Positions 34,395-42,995 of a stretch of DNA of 64,000 bases are shown here, piece by piece. The first letter of the stretch is position 1; each line of letters opens with the position of its first letter. Made by a program: the position numbers and the translations under genes. The notes beneath the pieces are model-generated. The model saw nothing but the letters and a program-made list of their open reading frames with translations. It was not told the DNA's origin and ran no database searches. Location of the stretch: assembly GCF_022354825.1 (NCBI RefSeq), contig NZ_CP031168.1:7554501-7618500 (forward strand), read 5' to 3'. The DNA comes from Paenibacillus sp. H1-7 (lineage in GTDB: Bacteria; Bacillota; Bacilli; Paenibacillales; NBRC-103111).

Positions 34395-34396
34395 AA
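34367..34396 (-). promoter_or_regulatory. Candidate promoter of the MFS gene
   Basis: -35 TTGCAC, 18-bp spacer, -10 TACTAT. Transcription would start near 34360, just upstream of the leader peptide ribosome binding site. Confidence 0.6.
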
Positions 34397-34427
34397 TAGA
34401 AACCCTTTATTTTACTCTCCTCGTCTG

Positions 34428-35297
34428 TTACCCGTTGATCACATTGCCGCCATTCATATGCAAAAATTGCCCTGACATATAGGAGGAATCTTCGGAAGCC
34501 AAGAAAACATACGCCGGCCCAAGCTCTTCAGGCTGTCCCGGACGCTTCATCGGGGTATCCGCACCGAACTTGCTCACCTTGTCCGCTTCAAAGGTAGACG
34601 GAATAAGCGGGGTCCATATAGGTCCGGGCGCCACACCGTTGACTCGTATCCCCTTATCCGCAAGATTGAGGGACAGCGAACGCGTGAAAGCGACAATGGC
34701 TCCTTTCGTCGAAGAATAATCCAGCAGCATCGGATTTCCTTTATAGGCCGTAACGGAAGCGGTATTAATAATCGCCGACCCTTCACTCAAATAGGGCAGT
34801 GCAGCCTTGGTCATATAAAAGTAAGAAAAAATATTCGTTCGGAACGTCTGCTCCAGCTGCTCCTGCGTAATATCTTCAATACTTGGCTGCGGGTGCTGCT
34901 CCGCCGCGTTGTTAACCAGAATGTCAAGCCGGCCGAGCTTGTCTATGGTTTGCTTCACCACGTCCCGGCAAAAGGCTTCTTCGCCGATATCGCCGGCTAT
35001 CGGCAGACAGCGGCGGCCTTCCCGCTCGATGAGCTCCCGCGTTGTCTCGGCGTCCTTGTCCTCGTTGAGGTAAACGATAGCGACATCGGCACCTTCGGCA
35101 GCAAAACAAATCGCAGCGGCTTTGCCGATTCCGCTGTCTCCGCCGGTAATAATGGCTGTCTTACCCGCCAGCTTCCCGCTTCCTTTATATTTATAATCAA
35201 CCGATTGCGGCCTCGGTACCATCTCTGTTTCCACTCCCGGCTGCCGGTCCTGATGCTGAGGGGGCATCGTTTGCTTCCTCACTTTTGCCATAGTCAT
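34428..35297 (-). CDS. SDR family oxidoreductase (YhdF/YdaD general-stress type)
   Basis: A 289-residue NAD(P)-dependent short-chain dehydrogenase with a 40-residue N-terminal extension. Motifs: TGGDSGIGKA for cofactor binding (about residue 51), NNAAEQ (about 127), catalytic Ser in INTASVTAYKG (about 177) and YSSTKGA (about 192). The extension with PPQHQDRQPG is typical of the YhdF/YdaD group in bacilli, which are general-stress proteins of unknown substrate. AAGGAG is 10 nt from the ATG. Confidence 0.88.
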   Translation of the reverse strand: MTMAKVRKQTMPPQHQDRQPGVETEMVPRPQSVDYKYKGSGKLAGKTAIITGGDSGIGKAAAICFAAEGADVAIVYLNEDKDAETTRELIEREGRRCLPIAGDIGEEAFCRDVVKQTIDKLGRLDILVNNAAEQHPQPSIEDITQEQLEQTFRTNIFSYFYMTKAALPYLSEGSAIINTASVTAYKGNPMLLDYSSTKGAIVAFTRSLSLNLADKGIRVNGVAPGPIWTPLIPSTFEADKVSKFGADTPMKRPGQPEELGPAYVFLASEDSSYMSGQFLHMNGGNVING

Positions 35298-35510
35298 GTT
35301 CCAACACTCCTTCGATTAGAATTAAACCATCCAGTGGCGAAGCCATGGTCTACTAGCTCAACCTCCTTCCTTGCTATTACTTAGCCTATCTTTCCTGAAT
35401 CGAATCAATAGACCGTGTTAATGACTGACAGACTTCTTTTTAAGAAACAATGATATTTTTGTCCAGGCTCGAAATTGCTTTATAATGGAAGCAAAGGAGA
35501 TGAGAATGCA

Positions 35511-36743
35511 ATGAAACAACAACTCATTCAACGTTTATCCGCCTATGTCCAAGTCGATACGCAGTCTAACATGGACAGCGAAACATGCCCTTCTACACCG
35601 GGCCAGCTGACGCTTGCAGGTATGCTTGTGGAGGAGCTGAAGAGCATCGGGATGGAGGAAGTGACGATGGATGCCAACGGCTATGTGATGGCGACCCTCC
35701 CTTCCAACACGGACAAAGAGGTGCCTACGATCGGGTTTATGGCCCATCTGGATACGGCGACGGATTTTACAGGAAAAGGAGTCAAGCCTCAAGTCGTTGA
35801 CCCCTACGACGGCGGGGACATTGTCTTGAATCCAGAGCAGCAAATCGTGCTTTCTCCGAAGGACTTTCCGGCACTGGCCAACTATGTCGGGCACACTCTG
35901 GTGACCACTGACGGAACCACTCTGCTCGGCGCCGACAACAAGGCGGGGATTGCCGAGATTATGACCGCGATGGATACGCTCCTGCGGCATCCGGAGATCA
36001 AGCACGGCCGAGTGCGCGTAGCCTTCACCCCTGATGAAGAGATCGGCAGAGGGCCGCATCGTTTCGACGTGGCTGCTTTTGATGCCTCCTACGCTTATAC
36101 GGTGGACGGAGGGCCTCTGGGCGAGCTCCAATACGAAAGCTTCAATGCGGCGCGGGCACTGGTTACGTGCAAGGGCAAAATCGTCCATCCCGGTACCGCC
36201 AAAGGCAAAATGGTGAACTCGGCCAAAATTGCCATGGACTTCAACGGGAAGTTGCCTGCGCAAGAAGCGCCGGAGCATACCGAAGGGTACGAAGGCTTTT
36301 TCCATCTCATCTCGATGCAGGGGGATGTGGAAGAGACGAAGCTGCATTACTTGATCAGAGACTTCGACAAGACGTCGTTCCACAACCGAAAACTACTGAT
36401 GCAGCATATAGCGACGCAGCTTGAAGCCCAATACGGCGAAGGGCGCGTCACGGTCGAAATCCACGACCAATATTTCAACATGCGCGAGAAAATCGAGCCG
36501 GTTCGCTACATCGTGGATATTGCTCATGAAGCGATGACCAGCCTGGGCATCGAGCCTGTCGTACAACCGATCCGCGGCGGAACGGACGGGTCGCAGCTGT
36601 CGTACATGGGGCTGCCTACCCCGAATGTTTTTACGGGCGGCGAGAACTATCACGGCCGGTATGAATTCGTCTCCGCAGACAATATGGTGAAAGCAACGAA
36701 CGTAGTGATCGAGATTATCAAGCGGTTCGAGCAGCGCGCTTAA
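35511..36743 (+). CDS. pepT: Peptidase T (tripeptide aminopeptidase)
   Basis: A 410-residue M20B dizinc aminopeptidase that releases N-terminal residues from tripeptides in the cytosol. Zinc ligands and catalytic residues sit in MAHLDTATD (about 78), GADNKAG (about 142) and TPDEEIGRG (about 175), with TVDGGPLGE (about 197). The start gives the usual family length and has AAGGAGATG upstream; twelve further in-frame codons upstream look non-coding. The 3' untranslated region carries copy 2 of the 124-bp repeat. Confidence 0.94.
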   Translation: MKQQLIQRLSAYVQVDTQSNMDSETCPSTPGQLTLAGMLVEELKSIGMEEVTMDANGYVMATLPSNTDKEVPTIGFMAHLDTATDFTGKGVKPQVVDPYDGGDIVLNPEQQIVLSPKDFPALANYVGHTLVTTDGTTLLGADNKAGIAEIMTAMDTLLRHPEIKHGRVRVAFTPDEEIGRGPHRFDVAAFDASYAYTVDGGPLGELQYESFNAARALVTCKGKIVHPGTAKGKMVNSAKIAMDFNGKLPAQEAPEHTEGYEGFFHLISMQGDVEETKLHYLIRDFDKTSFHNRKLLMQHIATQLEAQYGEGRVTVEIHDQYFNMREKIEPVRYIVDIAHEAMTSLGIEPVVQPIRGGTDGSQLSYMGLPTPNVFTGGENYHGRYEFVSADNMVKATNVVIEIIKRFEQRA

Positions 36744-36768
36744 GGCTTAGGCTTGTCCGCCGGTTTTC

Positions 36769-36891
36769 ATGAGAAAAACGTCTATCGACGTCCTTTCACA
36801 GAGGAGCGACCGCGTTAAGAGGTTGTTTTTATCGCCAAATAGAGTTTTTACATCCGATGACCTCGGAATCTTATAAATTCTATTGTGGTAA
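36769..36891 (+). repeat. 124-bp hairpin-rich repeat, copy 2
   Basis: Same orientation relative to the upstream gene as copy 1, starting 26 bp after the pepT stop. The single substitution turns an A-U pair into a G-U pair in the 10-bp stem, and the missing T is in an internal loop, so the predicted RNA fold is preserved. Confidence 0.88.
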
Positions 36892-36898
36892 TAAAAAA

Positions 36899-36928
36899 CC
36901 CGCGCTCCAAAACGGATTGGAGTGCGGG
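36899..36928. terminator. Terminator between pepT and the 29-residue gene
   Basis: CCCGCGCTCCAA pairs with TTGGAGTGCGGG. The minus strand has the better tail (TTTTTTATT), serving the small membrane peptide gene; the plus strand tail is CTATTTG. Confidence 0.8.
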
Positions 36929-36938
36929 CTATTTGAAG

Positions 36939-37028
36939 TTACAGGAAGCCTGGGAATATGATGAATAAAAGAATAAAAAGCACCAATACGATACCGGCTG
37001 CCATGCCGCCCACACCTAGTCCGCTCAT
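36939..37028 (-). CDS. 29-residue membrane peptide, YjcZ-like
   Basis: Reads MSGLGVGGMAAG, then a hydrophobic segment VLVLFILLFIIF and PGFL. AAGGGAG lies 9 nt upstream of the ATG and a terminator follows at once. Glycine-rich head plus one membrane helix resembles the YjcZ/SscA family of small spore-associated peptides of Bacillales. Family membership is by eye only. Confidence 0.7.
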   Translation of the reverse strand: MSGLGVGGMAAGIVLVLFILLFIIFPGFL

Positions 37029-37241
37029 CGGGAATTCTCCCTTCAATGTAAGTTGTATAGAGGATCTAACCCCGAATACAGATTATGCACTCGAGCTCTG
37101 AATGGATTGGACGGATGTCCTTGTGCATCATTCCCTATTTCGATCCCCCTCCCTCGCGCCGGAAATCAGCGTCCGCATAATCCCTTCCCTATGAGGAGAG
37201 TCTGCCTTTACTCCTTCTCCTTTTTTCTCTGACAAATGGAC

Positions 37242-37272
37242 TTGACTCTGACCCAAGAGGAGGCTCTAGAAT
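37242..37272 (+). promoter_or_regulatory. MerR-type promoter with 19-bp spacer
   Basis: -35 TTGACT and -10 TAGAAT are separated by 19 bp, the over-long spacing typical of promoters activated by MerR/TipA/BmrR-type proteins. It drives the MerR gene 20 bp downstream, so positive autoregulation is likely. Confidence 0.78.
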
Positions 37273-37291
37273 CAAAAACGAGGTGAACAAC

Positions 37292-38038
37292 ATGCTGCAT
37301 ACCGTTAAAGAAGTGTCTGAGCTCACGAAAGTCACAATCAAAACCCTTCATCATTATCACAAAATCGGCCTGTTGCTTCCTCATTCGGTGACGGACGCCG
37401 GTTACCGCCTTTACGGCATGAAGGAGCTGGAGCGGCTGCAGCAAATCTTGTTCTACCGGGAGCTTGACTTTTCCCTGGATCAGATCAAAGAAATACTCGA
37501 TCAAGAACCGGATCGGTTGTCTATTTTGTCCGGCCAGAAGGAGCTTCTGCTGGCACGGATGAGCAGACTCGGACGATTGATCAAGACGCTGGACGAATCG
37601 ATTCAACACACTTCCAAAGGAGAGATGATGGAGATGGCGGATATGTTTAAAGGCTTTGCTAGTGAACAAGAGTGGCTGGATGCGATGGCTGAACAAAATG
37701 AATATGTAAAAGAAACGTATGGCTACGACATCTTGGATAACAATCCGATTGATGTTGAAGCGATGAACGAAATGGCTGTGGAGGCGAAGCATTTCATGGA
37801 TGGGATGGCAGATGCGCTGAAGGATGGATTGAGAGTTGACGATGCTGTGGTCCAAACGCTGATCGAGGAGCATATTCTATTTTTAAATAAGCATGGGCAC
37901 GAGCTCCAAAAAGATAGCTTTGCCGCACAAACCCGCTTCTTTTTGAACGACGACTTCCACCGAACGATGCTGGAGTCCCGGCAAACCGGCCTTTCGTATT
38001 ATCTCTGCATTGCCGCAGATACGTTTGCTTCAAAATAA
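37292..38038 (+). CDS. MerR/TipA-like regulator with TipAS domain
   Basis: A 248-residue regulator. The MerR DNA-binding domain (HTVKEVSELTKVTIKTLHHY, residues 3-22) is followed by a coiled coil (about 75-110) and a C-terminal TipAS-type antibiotic-recognition domain (about 125-245, with FLNDDFHRTML). TipAL/Mta/SkgA proteins bind drugs and activate efflux or their own genes. The ATG with GAGGTG at 6 nt is chosen over the GTG three codons upstream. No efflux gene is in the same operon. Confidence 0.88.
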   Translation: MLHTVKEVSELTKVTIKTLHHYHKIGLLLPHSVTDAGYRLYGMKELERLQQILFYRELDFSLDQIKEILDQEPDRLSILSGQKELLLARMSRLGRLIKTLDESIQHTSKGEMMEMADMFKGFASEQEWLDAMAEQNEYVKETYGYDILDNNPIDVEAMNEMAVEAKHFMDGMADALKDGLRVDDAVVQTLIEEHILFLNKHGHELQKDSFAAQTRFFLNDDFHRTMLESRQTGLSYYLCIAADTFASK

Positions 38039-38047
38039 GCCATGATT

Positions 38048-38105
38048 CCGCAGGGTCAGGCGTGCCGGTGCTGTGATCGGGCCGGCTTGCCTGCCCTGCG
38101 AATTT
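38048..38105 (+). terminator. Terminator of the TipA-like regulator gene
   Basis: GCAGGGTCAGGC-GT-GCCGG pairs with CCGGC-TT-GCCTGCCCTGC and is followed by GAATTTTT. Confidence 0.75.
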
Positions 38106-38194
38106 TTCCATTAAAGCTGTCGGAGCCAAGCCGTTCTCTCCTCGGCGGTCGAGGAAGGGATCGAGTCGAGGAATAATTATTGATTAATTACTAA

Positions 38195-39172
38195 CTAATT
38201 GGCCGCAAAAAGGAATCCATTTCTTCTTTGCAGCTCGCGAACCGTAAGCGAAATCCCCTTTTCAAAAGCAGTAGCCCGCACGGGTCCGATCCAACGCTTG
38301 TATTTGTCACCGCTTAATATTACCGGCTCTTCGGTCAAGTAAAGCATCTCCACAATCTCCTTCATTACCGGCATGCCCATCCCGATCAAAGACAGTCCGA
38401 CTCTTCCTAACGGAATGACCGGCTTGGCGGTACCGCTAGCCTCCCGGGCTATTCGAGCAATCTCCCGACCCGAGATGACACCGGCACCCGGAATGTTCCA
38501 GTTTTGCCCATAAGCCTCTTCCCTTCCCGCGAGCTCCGCGATCATGAACGCTGCGTCCGGCAAGTAGACATACTCCCGTGGAACATGCATATTGCCGATG
38601 AAAAAGGCCATCTTCCCTGCCGCTATCGCTTCCAGCGTGGAGCCCAGATAAGAAGCCTCGTTGGCCGTGGGCCCGTAGTAATCCGGCAACCGGACGATCA
38701 TCACCTTGGCCCGGCTCCACCGCCGATCGAACAGCATGGTCTCGTAAGCAAGCCGGGTCTTGCCCTTCTTCGTATGCGGCTGCTTCGGATGCTCCTCTGT
38801 TACCCGGTCCGTTTGTCTTCTTCCATAAGGATAGATGCCGTCGATGGCGACGACCTTGATGCCCAGCCGCTCGGCGGCCGCCATTACGGATTCGCCCAGC
38901 GGAATCAGCTTGCTGACCATCTCGTGGTACGGCACGTTCGCGCAATGGAACAGAACGTCCGCTCCTGCTGCTGCGGAAACAATGTTATCGGGACGCATAG
39001 CATCGCCTACGGCAATCGTCAATTGTTCGGGATTGCCCAATCTAGCCCTCAGCTGCTCCAGCTTCGAGTGAGATCGCCCGAATGCGATAGTCTGAATCCC
39101 TCTTCCAACCAGCTCCTCCACAATCGAAGCGCCCGTACCTCCTGTTGCTCCCACTACTATTGCTTTTTCCAT
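38195..39172 (-). CDS. NAD(P)-dependent epimerase/dehydratase-like protein
   Basis: A 325-residue atypical SDR. The Rossmann motif VVGATGGTGASI (about residue 5) and AVGDAMRP (about 55) are clear; the usual YxxxK is seen as AYETMLFDRRW-type sequence and the catalytic core may be atypical. Reaction unknown; relatives act as NmrA-like or sugar epimerase-like proteins. GAGGTG is 7 nt upstream of the ATG. The promoter carries a repeated ATTGRTCAAT box, suggesting control by a TetR-like repressor not encoded nearby. Confidence 0.75.
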   Translation of the reverse strand: MEKAIVVGATGGTGASIVEELVGRGIQTIAFGRSHSKLEQLRARLGNPEQLTIAVGDAMRPDNIVSAAAGADVLFHCANVPYHEMVSKLIPLGESVMAAAERLGIKVVAIDGIYPYGRRQTDRVTEEHPKQPHTKKGKTRLAYETMLFDRRWSRAKVMIVRLPDYYGPTANEASYLGSTLEAIAAGKMAFFIGNMHVPREYVYLPDAAFMIAELAGREEAYGQNWNIPGAGVISGREIARIAREASGTAKPVIPLGRVGLSLIGMGMPVMKEIVEMLYLTEEPVILSGDKYKRWIGPVRATAFEKGISLTVRELQRRNGFLFAAN

Positions 39173-39197
39173 AAGGAATCACCTCATCGTTTATTTT

Positions 39198-39261
39198 GTG
39201 ATTGATCAATTACTATCTTCTGAAATCAATATAACACCCCGTTAGTGATTGGTCAATAACC
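39198..39261 (-). promoter_or_regulatory. Promoter of the epimerase-like gene with twin operator boxes
   Basis: -35 TTGACC (39251-39256), 17-bp spacer, -10 TATATT (39228-39233). The motif GTGATTGRTCAAT occurs twice on the plus strand, at 39245 (covering the -35) and at 39198 (just past the start point), a typical repressor layout. Confidence 0.7.
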
Positions 39262-39332
39262 AATTTAATGATCGTACCTTTTTTTTCTCAAAACCATTCG
39301 CTTCTGCTTTTACCCTGGTAGGCCGAAAGGCC

Positions 39333-39378
39333 AAAAAGGGCTGAACCCGGCAGCTTGCCTGCTGCGGCTCAACCCTTT
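39333..39378 (-). terminator. Terminator of the alcohol dehydrogenase gene
   Basis: AAGGGTTGAGCC pairs with GGGTTCAGCCCTT on the minus strand and is followed by a T-run. Confidence 0.8.
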
Positions 39379-39393
39379 CTCACCGTACTACAA

Positions 39394-40557
39394 TTATAAC
39401 GAATCGCGGTAAATCTGAACTACGTCTTCGCGCTGCAGCTTTTTGAAGTTGCCGAAAGGACCGTTGACCATCGCCTTATCGGTCATCAATTCGATGCTTT
39501 CTTCGCCGATTCCGTAGTCGGACAATCTGCTCGGAGCTCCGATGGAGGTCCAGAACGATCTCAATGCCTTGATTCCCTCCAGGGCGACTTCACGATCCGA
39601 ACGATTGTCCGGATTCACTCCGAAGACGCGAACCGCTAGTTGCACGAACCGGGACAAGTCCGTGTCCATAACATGTCTCATCCAATGCGGGAACAAGATA
39701 GCCAGCCCGCCGCCATGAGGAATATCGTGCACAGCGCTTACCGCATGCTCGATATTGTGGGTCGCCCAATCGCCACGCGTCCCCATTGCCAATATTCCGT
39801 TCAATGCCATCGTGCCGCTATACAGAATCGTTTCGCGGTATTCGTAATGATCCAGCTGATCGATCAGCTTCGGCGCCGTCTCGATCACCGTGCGGAGAAT
39901 CGTCTCGCAAAACCCATCCTGTACTGGCGACTGCCCGCTTTGGTGGAAATATTGCTCGAAGACGTGGGACATAATATCCACCATTCCGTACACCGTCTGA
40001 TCCTTCGGAACCGTGAACGTGTACTGCGGATCCAGAATAGAGAAGCGCGGAAACACCAGCGGGCTGCCCCATCCGTACTTTTCCTTCGTCTCCCAATTGG
40101 TGATGACGGACCCCGAATTCATCTCCGAACCGGTCGCCGCCAGCGTAAGAACGGTTCCGAACGGCAGCGCTTGATCAGCCGAGGCTTTGCGGGTAATAAT
40201 ATCCCACACATTGCCTTCGAATTTGGCGCCGATAGCAATTGCTTTCACGCAGTCGATAACGCTGCCGCCCCCAACCGCAAGAATGAAATCGATGCCCTCC
40301 TGCTTGCACACATCGATCCCTCGTTGCACCGTCGTTAACCGCGGATTCGGCTCTACACCGCTGACCTCATGAACTTTGACACCGAGCTTGTCCAGTTGTG
40401 CCATGACTTGATCGTACAGACCGTTTCGTTTGATGCTGCCTCCGCCGTAAACAAGCAGCACATTGCTTCCGTATAACGGAATTTGCGTTTGAAGGTGCTC
40501 AAGCGTTCCTTTACCGAACAAAAGACGGGTTGGATTGTGATATGCAAATGGAATCAT
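39394..40557 (-). CDS. Iron-containing alcohol dehydrogenase (YugJ/BDH type)
   Basis: A 387-residue NAD(P)H-dependent dehydrogenase of the group III family, closest in style to butanol dehydrogenases YugJ/YugK. The cofactor region [15 protein letters not shown] (about residue 96), Fe/Zn ligands near [13 protein letters not shown] (about 197) and [19 protein letters not shown] (about 265) are visible. It probably reduces an aldehyde to an alcohol. GGGAGAGG precedes the ATG; the longer frame adds 57 non-coding-looking residues. Single gene. Confidence 0.92.
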   Translation of the reverse strand: MIPFAYHNPTRLLFGKGTLEHLQTQIPLYGSNVLLVYGGGSIKRNGLYDQVMAQLDKLGVKVHEVSGVEPNPRLTTVQRGIDVCKQEGIDFILAVGGGSVIDCVKAIAIGAKFEGNVWDIITRKASADQALPFGTVLTLAATGSEMNSGSVITNWETKEKYGWGSPLVFPRFSILDPQYTFTVPKDQTVYGMVDIMSHVFEQYFHQSGQSPVQDGFCETILRTVIETAPKLIDQLDHYEYRETILYSGTMALNGILAMGTRGDWATHNIEHAVSAVHDIPHGGGLAILFPHWMRHVMDTDLSRFVQLAVRVFGVNPDNRSDREVALEGIKALRSFWTSIGAPSRLSDYGIGEESIELMTDKAMVNGPFGNFKKLQREDVVQIYRDSL

Positions 40558-41045
40558 GGAACCTCTCCCTTTTTTTAATATAGCTACGTTATAAATTGGG
40601 CTTTCTACCTTAATCTTATTCAATCGAAGCTGCGTTGTCCAAACGGTGCCGGATCGGCTTGAAACAGCTGCGGCTTTTTGCAACACTATTAAGTGTACTT
40701 CTACCCGCTGCTTCTGTGAAGAATGCACTTTTACGTACGGAGCTTACCTGCAGGTTACCGTTGGCATCGGGATAGGAACCATTAAGCGCAGAGCACAGCA
40801 TTCGTTTATAAGTGCAGCATCTGGATATAGTAAAGTGGAGGAGCACTGTACAGCGCATGGCCGACACCTTAAGGACAGAATTTGGAAAAGATTATTAACA
40901 GCGATTTAAGGCTCCACATGGCGTTCCTGTGCAAGCTTTTTCTTTGTTGACGGCGTTAGCCGTATCGCAGGCTTTCTTGCTTCCGATATTTGTATTATAA
41001 TTCGATAAAAACGTTTCATTTTGAAACAATTTATGAGGTGTCGTG
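40558..41045. other. Divergent intergenic region of 488 bp
   Basis: The right end holds the promoter and operator of the PrpR-type regulator. The rest shows no clear gene; the 87-codon frame at 40646-40909 has no ribosome binding site and a cysteine-rich, non-protein-like sequence. Confidence 0.55.
40973..41027 (+). promoter_or_regulatory. Promoter and operator of the PrpR-type regulator
   Basis: -10 TATAAT (40996-41001) with a weak -35 TTTCTT 17 bp upstream. The perfect palindrome GTTTCATTTTGAAAC (41013-41027) lies just past the start point. The same TGAAAC/GTTTCA half sites recur at the promoter of the downstream permease operon. Confidence 0.65.
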
Positions 41046-42887
41046 ATGAAAATCAATGTATTGGCTATAGCTCCCTATGTCGGATTGAGAGATCTTTTGC
41101 TTGAAATGGTACGGGATGAACCGTCGATCCGCATGGATGTAGAGGTGGCGGACTTGCAGGAGGCATTGCCGATCGTGAGATTTGCCGAGGAGCGCGGATA
41201 CAATATCATCGTAAGCCGCGGCGGTACGGCCACGATGATTCGCCAGCATACTTCCCTGCCGGTAGTGGATATTCCGGTATCCGGCTACGATATTTTGCGG
41301 GTGCTGACCCTTGTCCGAAAGGCGAATTCCAAAGTCGCGATCATCGGCTTTCCCAACATATGCAAAGCGGTGTCCGAGGTATCCAGCCTGCTGGAGTTCA
41401 CCATTCCTACGTTCTCCATCGAAGATCCGTCGGAGGTTCGAAGCGCGCTGTGGCAAGCGTTCCAATCCGATGTGCAGATCGTCCTCGGCGACGCCGTAAC
41501 GGTACGGGCCACGCAGGAAATGGGTTATCACGGCATTCTAATTACTTCAGGCCGCGAATCGGTCAGCGACATGTTCCAGGAAGTTCGCCGGGTGTTCGAC
41601 GTCTACCGCCAGGGGCAGGAGCAGGTCTTGTTTTACCGCGATCTATTGGATAGCGACAAACGGGCTATTTTTGCCATGGACTCGGACAAGAACGTGTTGT
41701 TTCTGAACAAGGCGGCGAGCCGGATGATCGGTTCATTGGGAGAGGAAATCGTGCGCGGCACCAGCATTCGACTGGCGTTTCCCGCCTTGCACAAAGTCAT
41801 CGAGCAGGTGGAGGATACGCCTGCATCCCGGGATTTGCTGCATTTTCTGCAAGTCAACGATCAGCAGTATAAAGTCAGCGTGACGATCCGCGGCGCATCG
41901 GACCGCGCCCATTATCTGGTCAGCTTGGACTCTATAGAAAATTGGCGCAATGAGCGAAGATTCGCCGCTTATGTCCCTCCGAGACTGACAACCTTTCATC
42001 AGCTGGTCGGCTCGAGCACGATTCTCAGAAAAACGATCTCCCGCGCGCAAAAATACGCCCAGTCCGACCGCAACGTATGGATATCGGGGGAAAAAGGCGC
42101 CGGCAAGTCGATGTTCGCCCAAGCGATTCATTCGGCGAGCAAACGGCATGATCAAGGCTTCTATATGATCTCGTGCGAGGAATTGAGCGAGCAGGATCTC
42201 GACGCTCTGCTAGTCGGCTCTCTCAAGGAGCTCAGCTTGCCGGAGACGGGCTTCTCGGGGACGCTCTACTTGAACAACGTAGACCGGCTGGACCGCGTCA
42301 TGCAGGAGAAATGGCTTCAGGTCATTAAGCATCATAAAAGCATCCGCTTCCTCGTATCCTCCTCGACCACATTAACGCGGCTGAAGAGCAAGGCGGATTT
42401 CAACCACGATCTTATTATGGCTCTAAGCGAGCTGCATATTACCATCCCGCCGCTGCGGGAGCGCATGGAAGATTTGGACGAAATCGTAAGGGTGATCATC
42501 GCCTCCTACAACTCCGAGTCCGGCAAGCAAATCGTGGGCTTCCGCGATACCGCCATCGATGAGTTAATGAAATACGAATGGCCCGGAAATTTACGAGAAC
42601 TGGAAAATGCGATCCAGGAAATGCTTATTTTGACCAAAGGAAACTATGTCGAGCTGAAGGATGCCGCTTTGGTTATCGACCGCTATAAACAATCGGTGAA
42701 CCCGAACCTGGCGACTGCGCCTGCACAAATCGATTTAAGAGGCTCGCTGGAAGAAATTGAGCAGCGGATTATTATGCAGGTGCTTCAGGAGGAAGGCATG
42801 AACCAATCCAGAACCTGTGAGCGTCTGGGCATCAACCGGACGACGTTATGGAGAAAGCTTAACAAAATGTTGAATAATGAAACATAA
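41046..42887 (+). CDS. PrpR-N / PAS / AAA / Fis-HTH regulator without GAFTGA
   Basis: A 613-residue regulator with a PrpR-N sensor domain (about 1-185), a PAS domain (about 195-300), an NtrC-like AAA domain (about 320-550) and a Fis-type HTH (about 570-610, MNQSRTCERLGINRTTLWRKL). The Walker A is fairly intact (GEKGAGKS), but the GAFTGA loop that contacts sigma-54 is missing and Walker B reads LYLNNV instead of the usual LFLDEI. It is thus unlikely to drive sigma-54 transcription. The promoter it faces is a sigma-A promoter. It probably senses the C4 sugar acid used by the neighbouring operon. ATG chosen with GAGGTG 5 nt away. Confidence 0.85.
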   Translation: MKINVLAIAPYVGLRDLLLEMVRDEPSIRMDVEVADLQEALPIVRFAEERGYNIIVSRGGTATMIRQHTSLPVVDIPVSGYDILRVLTLVRKANSKVAIIGFPNICKAVSEVSSLLEFTIPTFSIEDPSEVRSALWQAFQSDVQIVLGDAVTVRATQEMGYHGILITSGRESVSDMFQEVRRVFDVYRQGQEQVLFYRDLLDSDKRAIFAMDSDKNVLFLNKAASRMIGSLGEEIVRGTSIRLAFPALHKVIEQVEDTPASRDLLHFLQVNDQQYKVSVTIRGASDRAHYLVSLDSIENWRNERRFAAYVPPRLTTFHQLVGSSTILRKTISRAQKYAQSDRNVWISGEKGAGKSMFAQAIHSASKRHDQGFYMISCEELSEQDLDALLVGSLKELSLPETGFSGTLYLNNVDRLDRVMQEKWLQVIKHHKSIRFLVSSSTTLTRLKSKADFNHDLIMALSELHITIPPLRERMEDLDEIVRVIIASYNSESGKQIVGFRDTAIDELMKYEWPGNLRELENAIQEMLILTKGNYVELKDAALVIDRYKQSVNPNLATAPAQIDLRGSLEEIEQRIIMQVLQEEGMNQSRTCERLGINRTTLWRKLNKMLNNET

Positions 42888-42961
42888 TCACAATTGAAAC
42901 CTCTCTCACTACCACCTATAATAAACAACGTAGCGCTTACATCCATGGCCATTATGTTTCA
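42878..42961 (+). promoter_or_regulatory. kdgT operon promoter with flanking operators and a cre-like site
   Basis: -35 TTGAAA (42894-42899), 17-bp spacer, -10 TATAAT (42917-42922). A perfect 11-bp inverted repeat flanks it: TGAAACATAAT (42878-42888, within the regulator's stop codon) and ATTATGTTTCA (42951-42961). A cre-like CGTAGCGCTTACAT (42929-42942) covers the start region, so CcpA may also act. Confidence 0.78.
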
Positions 42962-42995
42962 AATTAAAACAACTACGACTTAGGGGGCGCATCTT

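Noticed and set aside
40646-40909. 87-codon plus-strand frame between adh and the PrpR-type regulator
   Set aside because: No ribosome binding site, odd Cys/Thr-rich start, no recognisable fold.
42860-42995. Sigma-54 promoter for the kdgT operon, suggested by the regulator's family
   Set aside because: No GG-n10-GC -24/-12 element found; a good sigma-A promoter is present instead.
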